Positions 16,668 to 25,624 of a stretch of 49,853 nucleotides of DNA are shown piece by piece. Positions within the stretch are counted from its first letter, which is position 1. Every line of letters starts with the position of its first letter. Origin of the DNA: a virus; IMG/VR virus record IMGVR_UViG_3300025168_000132, positions 1-49,853 of that record, one strand, 5' to 3'. A program made the translations under genes and the position numbers. The notes under the pieces were generated by a model that made no database searches, was not told where the DNA came from, and was given only the letters and a program-made list of their open reading frames with translations.

Positions 16668-17981
16668 GTGGCCGAATACACACGGTTATATCAAGCCGCT
16701 ACGCCTGACCTGTTCACGTATCAGGATGCGTTAGAGCATTTAGAAGCAACTACTCTTGGCGGCGCAATGGATTCCGAGCGCCGCGATTTTCGCTCCGCAG
16801 TTCTTGGGGCGTATCCTGATTTAGCCAGCCGATACGATTGGCTGTATTTCCACACCGAACATGACATTCGGCTGGAGCCACAGTATTCAACTGGGACTAT
16901 TTCCTATGACCACACTGGAGGGACGCATGATCGAATGGTAACGCTTTATGCACCGGACGCATACGAAGCAGATGGAGTGACCGCTCAAACAGCCTCATGG
17001 CCGAGCAGCGTCAAAGATGGTCGCATCAAAATAAATGACGTTCGCTATCCTGTTGAGTTTGTAGAAAACCCCGACGCTCATGGAAACCAGATTATAACTT
17101 TGCCGGAATCGGCTAACCCTGGTGTAGATATTTCTTCACCTACAACATACTCGACGGTATCCGCTAGGCTGGGTAACCCAAGGGGTACGACTACATACAC
17201 ATGGCTCCGGTCACGATATACCCTGCCCGCTGACTTTAAAGACATGGACCCTCCGCATACGGAGAATAGTTATTTTAATCAGCGGCCTGTTTCTCTTGAC
17301 AGCATCATGGCGTTCGAGCGTCATGTCCGGGCATCGTCTAACCCGCCGCGATGGTATGCTGTAGGACCAGACCCCAATCGTTACGGACAGATGGCAATGT
17401 ACGTCCAGTACGAACCGAATACTGCTGAAGGTCTTCGGTTCTTCTATCGCCGGTTTCCACGGCGACTAAAATACAGCGATATCTCTACAGGGACAGTAAG
17501 CACTAGCGGTACTACGGTCACTCTTACAGGGCCGGGCTCTCCTTCGGAAGCTTCTTCGGCCAGCTTTAGCAGCGACATGGTTGGTTCTGTCATTCGTTTT
17601 GGGACTTCGTCTACAAAGCCATCGGGAGTTCGTGGCTTAAACCCTTGGGTAGAGCAGCGAATCATTACCGCTTACACAGACGCCAACACGGTTACTGTTG
17701 ACTCTGCGCCATCGGCTACGTTTTCAAATGTAAAGTATGTCGTATCTGATCCAGTTGACCTGCGACCTACTATGATTGAAGCGTTTCTTCGCGGCTGTGA
17801 ATGGAAGCTTTCTCTCTCGCGCCGCAATGCGGAGTCTCCACCAACTGAATTGCATCAATGGTATATGGAGGCGATACGCATCGCGGGCGAAGTGGAAGCA
17901 ACAGTTGAGCCTTCATGGACGCCGCCAGCTATGTATAATCGTGGAATTCAAGCAATCGTAACTCCTAGCGTGAGTGGTTAA
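16668..17981 (+). CDS. probable head-tail adaptor protein (437 aa)
   Basis: The N-terminal helices (residues 10-62, with DLFTYQDALEHLE and RYDWLYFHTEHD) and the C-terminal helical region (about 370-420, PTMIEAFLRGCEWKLSLSRRN) resemble portal-binding adaptors of short-tailed phages (gp4/gp11-type). Between them are beta-rich inserts. Residues 270-363 form a module (GTVSTSGTTVTLTG ... GSVIRFG ... TVTVDSAP) that also occurs in the hub protein at 22030-22260. GTG start with AAGGGA upstream. It lies between the portal block and the hub, the right place for an adaptor. The call is from context plus the module seen in similar podoviral proteins. Confidence 0.65.
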   Translation: MAEYTRLYQAATPDLFTYQDALEHLEATTLGGAMDSERRDFRSAVLGAYPDLASRYDWLYFHTEHDIRLEPQYSTGTISYDHTGGTHDRMVTLYAPDAYEADGVTAQTASWPSSVKDGRIKINDVRYPVEFVENPDAHGNQIITLPESANPGVDISSPTTYSTVSARLGNPRGTTTYTWLRSRYTLPADFKDMDPPHTENSYFNQRPVSLDSIMAFERHVRASSNPPRWYAVGPDPNRYGQMAMYVQYEPNTAEGLRFFYRRFPRRLKYSDISTGTVSTSGTTVTLTGPGSPSEASSASFSSDMVGSVIRFGTSSTKPSGVRGLNPWVEQRIITAYTDANTVTVDSAPSATFSNVKYVVSDPVDLRPTMIEAFLRGCEWKLSLSRRNAESPPTELHQWYMEAIRIAGEVEATVEPSWTPPAMYNRGIQAIVTPSVSG

Positions 17982-17985
17982 TAAA

Positions 17986-18516
17986 ATGTCAAAAGCACTA
18001 CACAAATTTCTAAAGCCTTTGTTTGAAATTCCAAAAGAAGCCGCAGGCATAGCCAATCTAAAAAAGCACGCGAAGGCTGGGAATAAAGAAGCAGTAGACC
18101 TTCTTAAAACAATGACTGCAGGGAAACCGGCTAGAAAATCAAAAGACAAGGTTCCTGCCAATTTAGTAAAACCACTAAATCCAGAAGCACAAATGAAGGG
18201 CGATGCCGCCAGAAAGCTTACTGGTCCTAAAGGTGGACCTCCGACTAAAGGGCAAATTAAAAAGCTGGGTGAAATGCGGCAAGACTATTCTGGCAGCGAT
18301 TCGTTCCCTGACCTCAACTTAAAAGAGCATCCGCAAGAAGTGGAGTATTTCAAAAATTGGATGGAGCACACGCTGGGTAAATCTCATCCATCATCTGTTC
18401 GCTCTGAGTGGGATTTATGGCAAAGATTTCCAGGGCAGCAGGGGCGAGATGGATGGGAGCCGATGTCGTTTGAAGACTGGTTCCAATTTAGAAAAACAGG
18501 GATTCTACCTGAGTAG
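17986..18516 (+). CDS. hypothetical basic virion-associated protein (176 aa)
   Basis: The family is not recognised. It starts MSKALHKFLKPLFE, a basic amphipathic helix like those opening the proteins at 62-448 and 457-1056. A Lys-rich helical region and a Gly/Pro-rich hinge follow. The C-terminus is rich in Trp and Phe (EWDLWQRFPGQQ, SFEDWFQFRKTG). ATG 17986 is preferred over an in-frame GTG at 17974 that lies inside the upstream gene. Possibly an internal or ejection protein. Nothing enzymatic is visible. Confidence 0.65.
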   Translation: MSKALHKFLKPLFEIPKEAAGIANLKKHAKAGNKEAVDLLKTMTAGKPARKSKDKVPANLVKPLNPEAQMKGDAARKLTGPKGGPPTKGQIKKLGEMRQDYSGSDSFPDLNLKEHPQEVEYFKNWMEHTLGKSHPSSVRSEWDLWQRFPGQQGRDGWEPMSFEDWFQFRKTGILPE

Positions 18517-18528
18517 AAGGATATAGCT

Positions 18529-20004
18529 ATGGGACTACTAGGAACCGGATTAAGAAGCACAACGGAGTTGGCTGTTCCTGCTGCTGCCGCCAGTCTTTCT
18601 TTTTACGACATGGATAAAGGCGAGTATGATTTTCGCTATATTACCCCCAAAGATATGACGGGTGAAGAAGGCACTTTGGGTCCAGCGATGACATCAATGG
18701 ATGTAAAGGAGTTTGGAGAGCTGGCGGGGAGGCACGGGCTTACGGGGGGGAAATACCTTTACGACCCCAAGGGCTTTAAACTAGAAAGAGAGGCGCTTGA
18801 AAAACTGGTTAAAACCGGAAAAGCAACTCCATTGCAACAGATTAAATATCTAGCTGGCGATGCCGGGATGTTCGGCCCTAAAGCATGGAACAAGCGTGTA
18901 TCAGACACGTTAGTAGACTTGCCTCGTTTTTTAGCGGGGACTTCTTCTAAAGTAGCTCCTAAAACTTCGGGGTTTCTTTCCAAGACATTCGCGCCAGCAA
19001 TTCGTAGCCTTGGCAAGCAGGGAGCAAAGATAGGTGCGAGAACTGCAACTCAGGCACTGGGCGGTGCAAGCGGTCCATTCGTTCAGCCACTCATGGGATT
19101 CATGGAATTATTAGATGCTGGTGGCGTGCGCCCATCTTGGATGGGAAGCTACACGGGGGCTTTTTGGGAAAACGAAGACTGGAAAGATTCTTTAGGATGG
19201 GGCGACAAAACACACTGGTTGAGGGACACTTCTTATAACTCAGATAATCCGACTATGTTAGGTGGCATGCCATTGAAGGCAGGTGACGAATATCTGTCAG
19301 ATATAATGGACAAGGAAATTGATCCCATTAATCATCCAGGTGTAACGGTCGCCACCGCCACCGCTATGCAACAGAAAAAGAAAGCTCAAGACTGGGGCGC
19401 AGAAAAAGAAAAAAAGATTGCTGGCCAAGACTGGGGGTACTCCATCAGGAACCCCTTTGAGACTGGCTGGGATAAACTTTCAGGAGCGATAGCTAGAAGC
19501 GATATTGGCTCTAATGTATTCGGCAACTTGGGGCCAGCCTTGTTGAGCACCTTTGGTCGCCCAGGCGTTGCGGAGGCGATGGATTACACGGGTGCTGCAA
19601 TGAATGCAAATACAACTCCGCTTAGGATGTATACGCATTACGCTACAATGCCTGGCGAAATTATATCTGAATCAATGACTGCAAGGGGCAATAAGGTATC
19701 AGAGGATTCGCCAATTAGGACAGAAGAAGATATCCAGAGGAAATATCATCAGCAATATTACCAAGTGGATGAAGACAATCCATTGAGCAGGAAAAGCGCG
19801 ATGGAAAATATGGGTAAAGGTTATGGATACGGCCAGATGCCGGGTGAAGGCAGGCGTCCCGAAAATGATCCTCTTAACCTAAGAGATTATTACTTTTTGC
19901 ACAAAAATAAACAGGTAACCGACGACCAATTGAAACAGAAGGCCGCAGAGTATCTTGCTGAACGAAGAGCGTTTGCCGCACAAAGAAAGCTTGCCGGAAA
20001 TTAA
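18529..20004 (+). CDS. hypothetical virion protein (491 aa)
   Basis: No domain is recognised. The N-terminal 20 residues are hydrophobic (MGLLGTGLRSTTELAVPAAAA). A Gly/Ser/Ala-rich centre around residues 150-190 alternates basic and hydrophobic patches (RSLGKQGAKIGARTATQALG), as in phage internal membrane-active proteins. The rest is Asp/Trp/Gly-rich with DWG motifs and a Glu/Arg/Tyr-rich C-terminus ending in a helix (LKQKAAEYLAERRAFAAQ). AAGGAT ribosome site. Position between the adaptor and the hub suggests an ejection-type virion protein. This is an inference. Confidence 0.65.
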   Translation: MGLLGTGLRSTTELAVPAAAASLSFYDMDKGEYDFRYITPKDMTGEEGTLGPAMTSMDVKEFGELAGRHGLTGGKYLYDPKGFKLEREALEKLVKTGKATPLQQIKYLAGDAGMFGPKAWNKRVSDTLVDLPRFLAGTSSKVAPKTSGFLSKTFAPAIRSLGKQGAKIGARTATQALGGASGPFVQPLMGFMELLDAGGVRPSWMGSYTGAFWENEDWKDSLGWGDKTHWLRDTSYNSDNPTMLGGMPLKAGDEYLSDIMDKEIDPINHPGVTVATATAMQQKKKAQDWGAEKEKKIAGQDWGYSIRNPFETGWDKLSGAIARSDIGSNVFGNLGPALLSTFGRPGVAEAMDYTGAAMNANTTPLRMYTHYATMPGEIISESMTARGNKVSEDSPIRTEEDIQRKYHQQYYQVDEDNPLSRKSAMENMGKGYGYGQMPGEGRRPENDPLNLRDYYFLHKNKQVTDDQLKQKAAEYLAERRAFAAQRKLAGN

Positions 20005-20009
20005 TAGCC

Positions 20010-20294
20010 ATGTCAGACAAGCCAGCTGGCGTAAAGCCAATTCCGCAGTTCCCTGGATATTCAACCAACAGGGATCCTCACGATACACCTGAGTTGGCTA
20101 TTGATGTAACAAACATGGTGTTCCATGAGCCTGGAAAGTTATCTTGCAGGAAGGGGCACACTTTACTTGAGTTTGCAAACGATGGTGCTGATGCTTCGGG
20201 CACGGTCATTTCTGCGTTTCCTTATAAACGAGCAGGCAGTTCGTATATTGTTCACCAAGACTCAAATGGAAATGTAAGGGTAGGGAGGTTGTAG
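20010..20294 (+). CDS. N-terminal part of tail hub protein, separate ORF (94 aa)
   Basis: This short ORF carries the opening segment typical of podoviral tail hub/stabilisation proteins: a Pro-rich start, an ELAIDVTNMVF strand, GKLSCRKGHTLLE, then the first blade (SYIVHQDSNGNVRVG). In related phages, in my knowledge, this segment is fused to the propeller that follows. Here it ends in TAG, and the next ORF begins at the GTG sharing the last G (TAGTG), with AGGGAGG just upstream. The two parts are therefore likely produced as coupled polypeptides. The start is the ATG at 20010, 5 bases after the preceding stop. Confidence 0.6.
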   Translation: MSDKPAGVKPIPQFPGYSTNRDPHDTPELAIDVTNMVFHEPGKLSCRKGHTLLEFANDGADASGTVISAFPYKRAGSSYIVHQDSNGNVRVGRL

Positions 20295-23281
20295 TGGCAG
20301 CGCCCACAATTAAAACGGGACTGGACACAACCAATCCCATGGTTTTTGCTAAGACCCGTCATGGCTATCTTATCGGAGTCAACGGTGTCAATCGCGGGAT
20401 ATTCTGGGACGGTCGCTCTGCGTCTGCCGATGCACTGGGCATTGATCCCCCGTCTACACCCCCGGTCATGTCTACCCCGCAGGTCCAGAAGTACGCTGCA
20501 GGGGCACTTCAAATCACAACTGACACTGCATCTCACTTAGATGGCGAATACATTACCATTACAGACGGGTTTGGGAAAACTGTTAAATATATCTTCCGAG
20601 ACAATTCAGATAACACTGGAACCCCGGTAGGTGTTTTTAAGTCAACGTATATTGAGTCTGACGCAAATTACCCTGGTGGTGAAGTATATGTTGATTTGTA
20701 TGGAATAACCGCCGCTAGAGCTACATTTGCAACATATCTAATGACGGCCATTCAAGGGCCATACGGACACGATGGATCAATAATTGCATCACTGGGTTCC
20801 CCGGCAATCGTAGGATTAACTCAGGTGCAAGGTGGTGTTGCAGGAAACACTACAGTAACAACTGATGTTGATGCTGCCCATTTAACCATAGTTCAATTTG
20901 CGGGTGGCGTAGATACGGGCCGAAAGGCTTATGCGGATATCACCGTGGCTGACGGTGATGCTGCGAGTGGAATGTCAGAGAACGAGTATATAAATATTAT
21001 ATCAACTGATGGTACTTCAATTAATTACATTATAGTTGACGATAACGCATCCACTGTTGCAACAGGAGATGCAGTTACGAGCGGGGCAACTGACGTTGGA
21101 AGCACTACTGCGACAAGAAGCGGCTGTGCCGTAACTATTGACCTGACTGGAAGCGCAGAGACTCAAAATGAATTTCTGGTTCAATTAGCGGCGGCAATAC
21201 AATCTTCTAATGGGCATAACGCTGGAAGCTCAAACAGTAAAATAACCGTCAGTTCTGTTCCTGGTGCTGCCAACGGCGCTCAAACAATAACTCTTACTCA
21301 AGTTACTGCCGGGCCGGAAGGCAACACCGCGATTACTACGGATATTAGCCAGATAACTGAAGCCGATTTCACTGGTGGAACAAACATTTCTGGGGCGACA
21401 GGTGGAGACTATACCTGCTTTTATCGGTACGTCGATGAAAGAGAAGGTGCCAGGTTTTACAGCAACCTTTCCCCGTTCCAAGTAACAACCGCTGCAGCCG
21501 ACGACAAGTTTGAATGGAAGCATCTTTCAGCATCATCGCAAGACGGGCGTGTAACACATGTAGAACTTTTAAGGACTACGTTTAATCAAGCAACAACCGC
21601 TTATGTAGTTGCTCGTTTACCAAATAACGGAACGCTAACAAGTATTGCTTTAACGGGTTCTGGTGTTGCTGTTGTTACCATCCCGAAGGGGCATGGGTTG
21701 ATAGCGGGGGCAAGGATATCAGTTCTTGGAAGCACCAATGCGGCGCATAACAAGACGCACGTTGTTGATGAGATAGTAAGCGGAACTTCTTTTAAAATTA
21801 AAGGCGAACTGGGTGCGGCTAGCGGTGGCGGTGATTCCCTAGTATGGTCAATTGACGGCTACGTTGAAGATGGTTTGACTGACGGCCAAATTGTTTTGTT
21901 TCGAGGAAGTTATCGGCAAAAGCTTTTACAGACAGATGGAAGACCTGCAGCAAACCGCCACGCAATCCCGCCATTTTTTAAATCAGTGTGTTGTGCGTTT
22001 CAAGACCGTATGACGTATCTTGTTGACCCCGTATATTCCACGGGAACTATATCTGCCAGTAGTGGTGCATCTACGATCACTGGGGTGAGCACGGCATGGA
22101 CATCAGATTTAGAAGGGCGGTTGCTGTGCCCTGATCCTTCAGTGGATTCATCGACTTATGTTATTGACACGGTTGATTCGGCTACTCAATTAACAATAGC
22201 AAAACCGGCAAACTCTGCAATTGCTTCAGGAAGTTCTTACACAATTATTAACCCGCCCGAAGAAAGAAACACAGTCTATATATCTGAGCAGGATTTGCCA
22301 GAGTCAGTTATTACCCAGGTCGCAATTCAGGAAAACGTGCGTGACGAAGACGAGCTTGTTGGTGCTATTGTCATGGGCGCTCAGTATTACGCATTAAAAG
22401 AACATAGCATTTATCGGATTACCTGGGCAAAGAATCCTTTACTTGACGCTCAGCCGCAGCTGGCAGCGATGCGAGGCACGATTAATCACAATTGTGCAGA
22501 CCAACACGAAAACATTCTATACCTTATGGACGAAGAAGGCCCGTATGCTTTTCAGGGGAATGGTGTTCAGCCAATTGGAACTCCTGTTGCGGATCAGTGG
22601 AGCGACCAGCTTTTAGATTTCAGTAAGAAAAGCACATGGAGTGTCAGGGTGGATCCCCTGGAAGAACTTGTTTATTTCTTTGTCACGGGCATTGGTGACT
22701 CAGGTGACAGACCGAGGCGGTCTTTAGTGTACGACATCAGAAGTAAAACTTGGACAAAGTGGACGTACTCTTGGGACATCGGAGACAGTGTTAAGCTGAC
22801 GTATAATAATCAACGCAGGCTTTTAATGGGAGTGACGAACGATTCGTTTTACGTTTGCAATGAAGGCTTGAAAGACGGAGATTCTAACGTAGCCTACAAC
22901 TGGAAGTCAGGCATGTTTGCCTGGATGGAATCGGACCAAAACACAAAAAGATATTTTAGGGTTACGTTTAACCCGACTATTAATGATGCCACTTTAAGCA
23001 TGAAGAAGTACGACAACCACTCTAGCACCCCAGCGGTACTAAACGAATGGGATGGTGGAGATGGGGTGTCTATTATGCAAGGAGCCACCGAAGCGGTGGC
23101 AAACCTAAAGCTGACGCAACACGAGGACGGCGACGAACCCGGCAGCAAATCCCTCCCTTGGTCGGGTAAGTTGCCGTTCCTTAGAGGCAGGCCGATTCGA
23201 TGGGTTACTTGCGAGATAACAGGCGAGCAAAGCGACGACCGCATTATTATCTATGAAATAGAAATTGGTGGGGTGAAGTAA
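20294..23281 (+). CDS. large tail hub / DNA-stabilisation beta-propeller-like protein (995 aa)
   Basis: The C-terminal half reads like the gp10/gp12-type hub of short-tailed phages: repeated blades such as HSIYRITWAKNP, YLMDEEGPYAFQGNG, SLVYDIRSKTWTKW and LLMGVTNDSFYVCNEG, and a final strand IIIYEIEIGG. Inserted near the N-terminus are two tandem copies of an about 150-residue module (about residues 60-205 and 210-365), each ending in a G-x-x-GNT-x-ITTD and F-x-GG signature. A further GTIS...TGVSTAW module around residues 580-655 matches one in the adaptor protein. It starts at GTG 20294, coupled to the 94-residue ORF, and its stop overlaps the next gene (TAATG). It is longer than the usual 470-800 residues because of the inserts. 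Confidence 0.75.
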   Translation: MAAPTIKTGLDTTNPMVFAKTRHGYLIGVNGVNRGIFWDGRSASADALGIDPPSTPPVMSTPQVQKYAAGALQITTDTASHLDGEYITITDGFGKTVKYIFRDNSDNTGTPVGVFKSTYIESDANYPGGEVYVDLYGITAARATFATYLMTAIQGPYGHDGSIIASLGSPAIVGLTQVQGGVAGNTTVTTDVDAAHLTIVQFAGGVDTGRKAYADITVADGDAASGMSENEYINIISTDGTSINYIIVDDNASTVATGDAVTSGATDVGSTTATRSGCAVTIDLTGSAETQNEFLVQLAAAIQSSNGHNAGSSNSKITVSSVPGAANGAQTITLTQVTAGPEGNTAITTDISQITEADFTGGTNISGATGGDYTCFYRYVDEREGARFYSNLSPFQVTTAAADDKFEWKHLSASSQDGRVTHVELLRTTFNQATTAYVVARLPNNGTLTSIALTGSGVAVVTIPKGHGLIAGARISVLGSTNAAHNKTHVVDEIVSGTSFKIKGELGAASGGGDSLVWSIDGYVEDGLTDGQIVLFRGSYRQKLLQTDGRPAANRHAIPPFFKSVCCAFQDRMTYLVDPVYSTGTISASSGASTITGVSTAWTSDLEGRLLCPDPSVDSSTYVIDTVDSATQLTIAKPANSAIASGSSYTIINPPEERNTVYISEQDLPESVITQVAIQENVRDEDELVGAIVMGAQYYALKEHSIYRITWAKNPLLDAQPQLAAMRGTINHNCADQHENILYLMDEEGPYAFQGNGVQPIGTPVADQWSDQLLDFSKKSTWSVRVDPLEELVYFFVTGIGDSGDRPRRSLVYDIRSKTWTKWTYSWDIGDSVKLTYNNQRRLLMGVTNDSFYVCNEGLKDGDSNVAYNWKSGMFAWMESDQNTKRYFRVTFNPTINDATLSMKKYDNHSSTPAVLNEWDGGDGVSIMQGATEAVANLKLTQHEDGDEPGSKSLPWSGKLPFLRGRPIRWVTCEITGEQSDDRIIIYEIEIGGVK

Positions 23282-23985
23282 TGGCGCAAGCATACGGCGA
23301 AAATGAAAGGCTTTCAAAGCTTCTGAAGCCAGCTCCCCCTCGCCAGGAATCCTTCAGGGATTACACTAGAGAGCAGTACCGTCGACTAAAAGCCCAGGAT
23401 CAGGGAATTAACCCTACTGGCGATGAAGCCCTTCCGATTATGTACGGGCCGCTACTTGCCAACATTGCCAGAGCGGGGCTGTCCCGCACCATTGCTACCC
23501 GTCCTCCTTCGCCGGGAACCAAGCGACTTTGGAGAGGTGAGGGAAAGCCAAGCCACCAAAAAAACGTAAAGACCCTCAGCGTAGAAAACGCAAGAAAAAA
23601 GCCCCCTCAGTTTAGGTCTGGACAAGAAGAAGAATGGATAAATAAAGCTGATGCGGCAAATCGGTGGTACGGCGGCCCAACCAAAAAAGAAGTAAAGCTC
23701 TATTTAGACGACGCTTACGATCCGCGTCTAAGATATACCGACGTACCTAAATCCATAGCCGATAAGTACCACCTCCCAAACATGACGTTAAAACCTGGGG
23801 GAAGAATGACCCCGCACAACCCAAGAGCTTGGTCAGGAAACCCTACCCAAGAATGGTATTTCCCTCCAGAGGCAGACGCAATCTTACGAAGCTCTAAGCT
23901 GTATCGCCCCCCGCTTGCCCCATTTCAACCATCTAGTACAGCACCCGCCTTAATGGAATCAATGATTTTAAGAGAGGATGAGTAA
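23281..23985 (+). CDS. ADP-ribosyltransferase-like virion protein candidate (234 aa)
   Basis: From residue 80 the order of motifs resembles phage ART-like/toxin-fold proteins: an arginine in KRLWRGEG (first strand), then WINKADAANRWYG (the Thr/Ser-x-aromatic/Ala-x-x-Tyr position), and a final strand EWYFPPEADAIL with an acidic residue. The N-terminal 80 residues are basic and helical, perhaps a virion-targeting segment. The exact R-S-E triad cannot be assigned with confidence, because the usual STS motif is not clear. Start and stop overlap both neighbours by one base (TAATG), so it is translationally locked to the hub and to the metallopeptidase-like gene. It may alternatively be a purely structural protein. 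Confidence 0.5.
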   Translation: MAQAYGENERLSKLLKPAPPRQESFRDYTREQYRRLKAQDQGINPTGDEALPIMYGPLLANIARAGLSRTIATRPPSPGTKRLWRGEGKPSHQKNVKTLSVENARKKPPQFRSGQEEEWINKADAANRWYGGPTKKEVKLYLDDAYDPRLRYTDVPKSIADKYHLPNMTLKPGGRMTPHNPRAWSGNPTQEWYFPPEADAILRSSKLYRPPLAPFQPSSTAPALMESMILREDE

Positions 23986-25163
23986 TGGCCGACGAATTTA
24001 ACAGGCCAGAATGGTGGGAGCAATCTAGACTGTTTCAAGAAATGATGAAACGGGAAAGAACACCAGAAAGAAAGCGCCAGCGAGGGGAATTTTCCCCAAA
24101 AGAACTTAAATGGACGATGTTTGGTGGAAGCCATAATCCTGGCGGGTTTAATTCCTTTCCACGTAGTTTAGAGAGCTATATAACCAGCGGATACGATCCG
24201 TTAATGGCTCCGTGGGATGAACCACTGTTTTTTGATGAAGGACAGACAGAACTTAGTCCATTGCTTGGGCACAATATGAAAACAGGGGAAACAACAGAAC
24301 ACGTGCGACGAAGCACAGTGGGCAACAGCGGTGGCCAAGGACGTTTTAATTACTTAGGTCATCAATTGCATCATGGGTTTGCTGGCCCAAGAAAGAATTT
24401 CTTACAAGATGTGGCTGAAGAAAACAAGCTGCATAATATGTTTGGAGAATTTGTAGACCAGCGAAATCAGTGGAACGACGAAACAGCAAAGAGACTTTTT
24501 CTTGAACGGCGATCACAAGAGGATTGGGATAACATAAGAGAATATACACGTGACAACTTTGGCCGTCGCAGAGCGGTCAATAGCCCTGCTTATTATTCTC
24601 CATCGGAAGACGTAGTGGTTGTTCCCGAAAAAGAACCAAGGAACGCCGGGGATAAGGGGTGGAGCAGGGGGGGCATGGCCCAGCATGAATACGAGCATTA
24701 TGACCAGCGGCATCAAGGGTTTAATCCTCGTCAAAATAATGCTAATCAAACCATGAACGAAATTAGCGAGGCTGCAAAAGAAATTCCGGCTACTATAGGA
24801 GACATCATTAACGCAGCCTCAGTTCGGAGAGCGCAGGGAGAGCCGGTAGATATTAGGACTGCACCCGTAGAGTTCCCTGGGGCAACCCAGGACGCTGACA
24901 TGATGTCTCGGTGGGCCTATGAGCATGGGTATAATCAGCCAGAAGGCCCTTCATTGACGGAGCTTATTTACGGCACTCCTGAAGGAAGAAAGTGGCTGAA
25001 GACAATGGCTGGCCCAGGCGAACCATACCCCGAAGAAATTGATTACGGGGATCGCGCGTATCAGCTTTATCCACCGAAACCAAAACGTCCTGATGGCTAT
25101 GTTGAACCAGGGCGGAGTGGTTGGGGCGGCATCCCAAGGAAACCTTGGCGGGAGATTCAATAA
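23985..25163 (+). CDS. HExxH zincin-like metallopeptidase candidate, virion-associated (392 aa)
   Basis: A zinc-peptidase motif HEYEH is at residues 234-238. It is preceded by a strand typical of zincins (SPAYYSPSEDVVVVPE, about 200-215) and followed 28 residues later by a glutamate in KEIPATIGD (E266), a credible third ligand. The N-terminus is Trp/Arg/Glu-rich and the C-terminus is Pro/Tyr-rich, probably disordered. There is no signal peptide. It is translationally coupled to both neighbours, so it is expressed with the virion set and may be packaged and ejected. Substrate and activity are unknown. The motif is seen directly, and the enzymatic role is inferred. Confidence 0.6.
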   Translation: MADEFNRPEWWEQSRLFQEMMKRERTPERKRQRGEFSPKELKWTMFGGSHNPGGFNSFPRSLESYITSGYDPLMAPWDEPLFFDEGQTELSPLLGHNMKTGETTEHVRRSTVGNSGGQGRFNYLGHQLHHGFAGPRKNFLQDVAEENKLHNMFGEFVDQRNQWNDETAKRLFLERRSQEDWDNIREYTRDNFGRRRAVNSPAYYSPSEDVVVVPEKEPRNAGDKGWSRGGMAQHEYEHYDQRHQGFNPRQNNANQTMNEISEAAKEIPATIGDIINAASVRRAQGEPVDIRTAPVEFPGATQDADMMSRWAYEHGYNQPEGPSLTELIYGTPEGRKWLKTMAGPGEPYPEEIDYGDRAYQLYPPKPKRPDGYVEPGRSGWGGIPRKPWREIQ

Positions 25164-25624
25164 TGTCATTTAGGCAAAACATAAATCAGCAGCTTCGTGA
25201 CGCAGGCTACGATGAGTTGGCTGATCGCATTCAGTTATTATTAAGCGACACCATTCCTTCTAACAGGAATGCTCCATTAAGCATTACGGTAAACGAATCT
25301 GTTGTTGATTACCCTTTAAGCGGTTATGGTGCTGACGAAGCTGCGCCTACGTCTGAGTTCAGAGAAAACTCTGATCCAATTCCAGACCCAGGAAATTTTC
25401 CACCTATTCATAAATTTGGAACCGACCGATCACTTACGGTAACAGATGGATTTAATTCCGACATTTCAACTTATTACAATATCCCAGCCCAGGAACATAA
25501 GGTATTTGGCGGCAAGCCTGGAAGACAAGCTAGGTACGACATTTCTTCTTTGCAAGTTTCCCAGTACGCAACTAGGAGGGGGTACGACAATGATGTTCAG
25601 TTGTCACCCCCCAGGTCGTTATGA
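25163..25624 (+). CDS. hypothetical protein, fibre-adjacent (153 aa)
   Basis: The family is not recognised. A helical N-terminus (FRQNINQQLRDAGYDELADRIQLLL) is followed by a strand-rich, Pro/Asn/Ser-rich region with YNIPAQEHKVFGGKPG. Start at ATG 25163 (GGGAG 8 bases upstream, TAATG overlap) is preferred over an upstream in-frame start at 25121. Its stop overlaps the fibre gene start as ATGA. A short protein just before the LamG fibre could be a fibre connector or chaperone. The sequence does not decide. Confidence 0.65.
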   Translation: MSFRQNINQQLRDAGYDELADRIQLLLSDTIPSNRNAPLSITVNESVVDYPLSGYGADEAAPTSEFRENSDPIPDPGNFPPIHKFGTDRSLTVTDGFNSDISTYYNIPAQEHKVFGGKPGRQARYDISSLQVSQYATRRGYDNDVQLSPPRSL

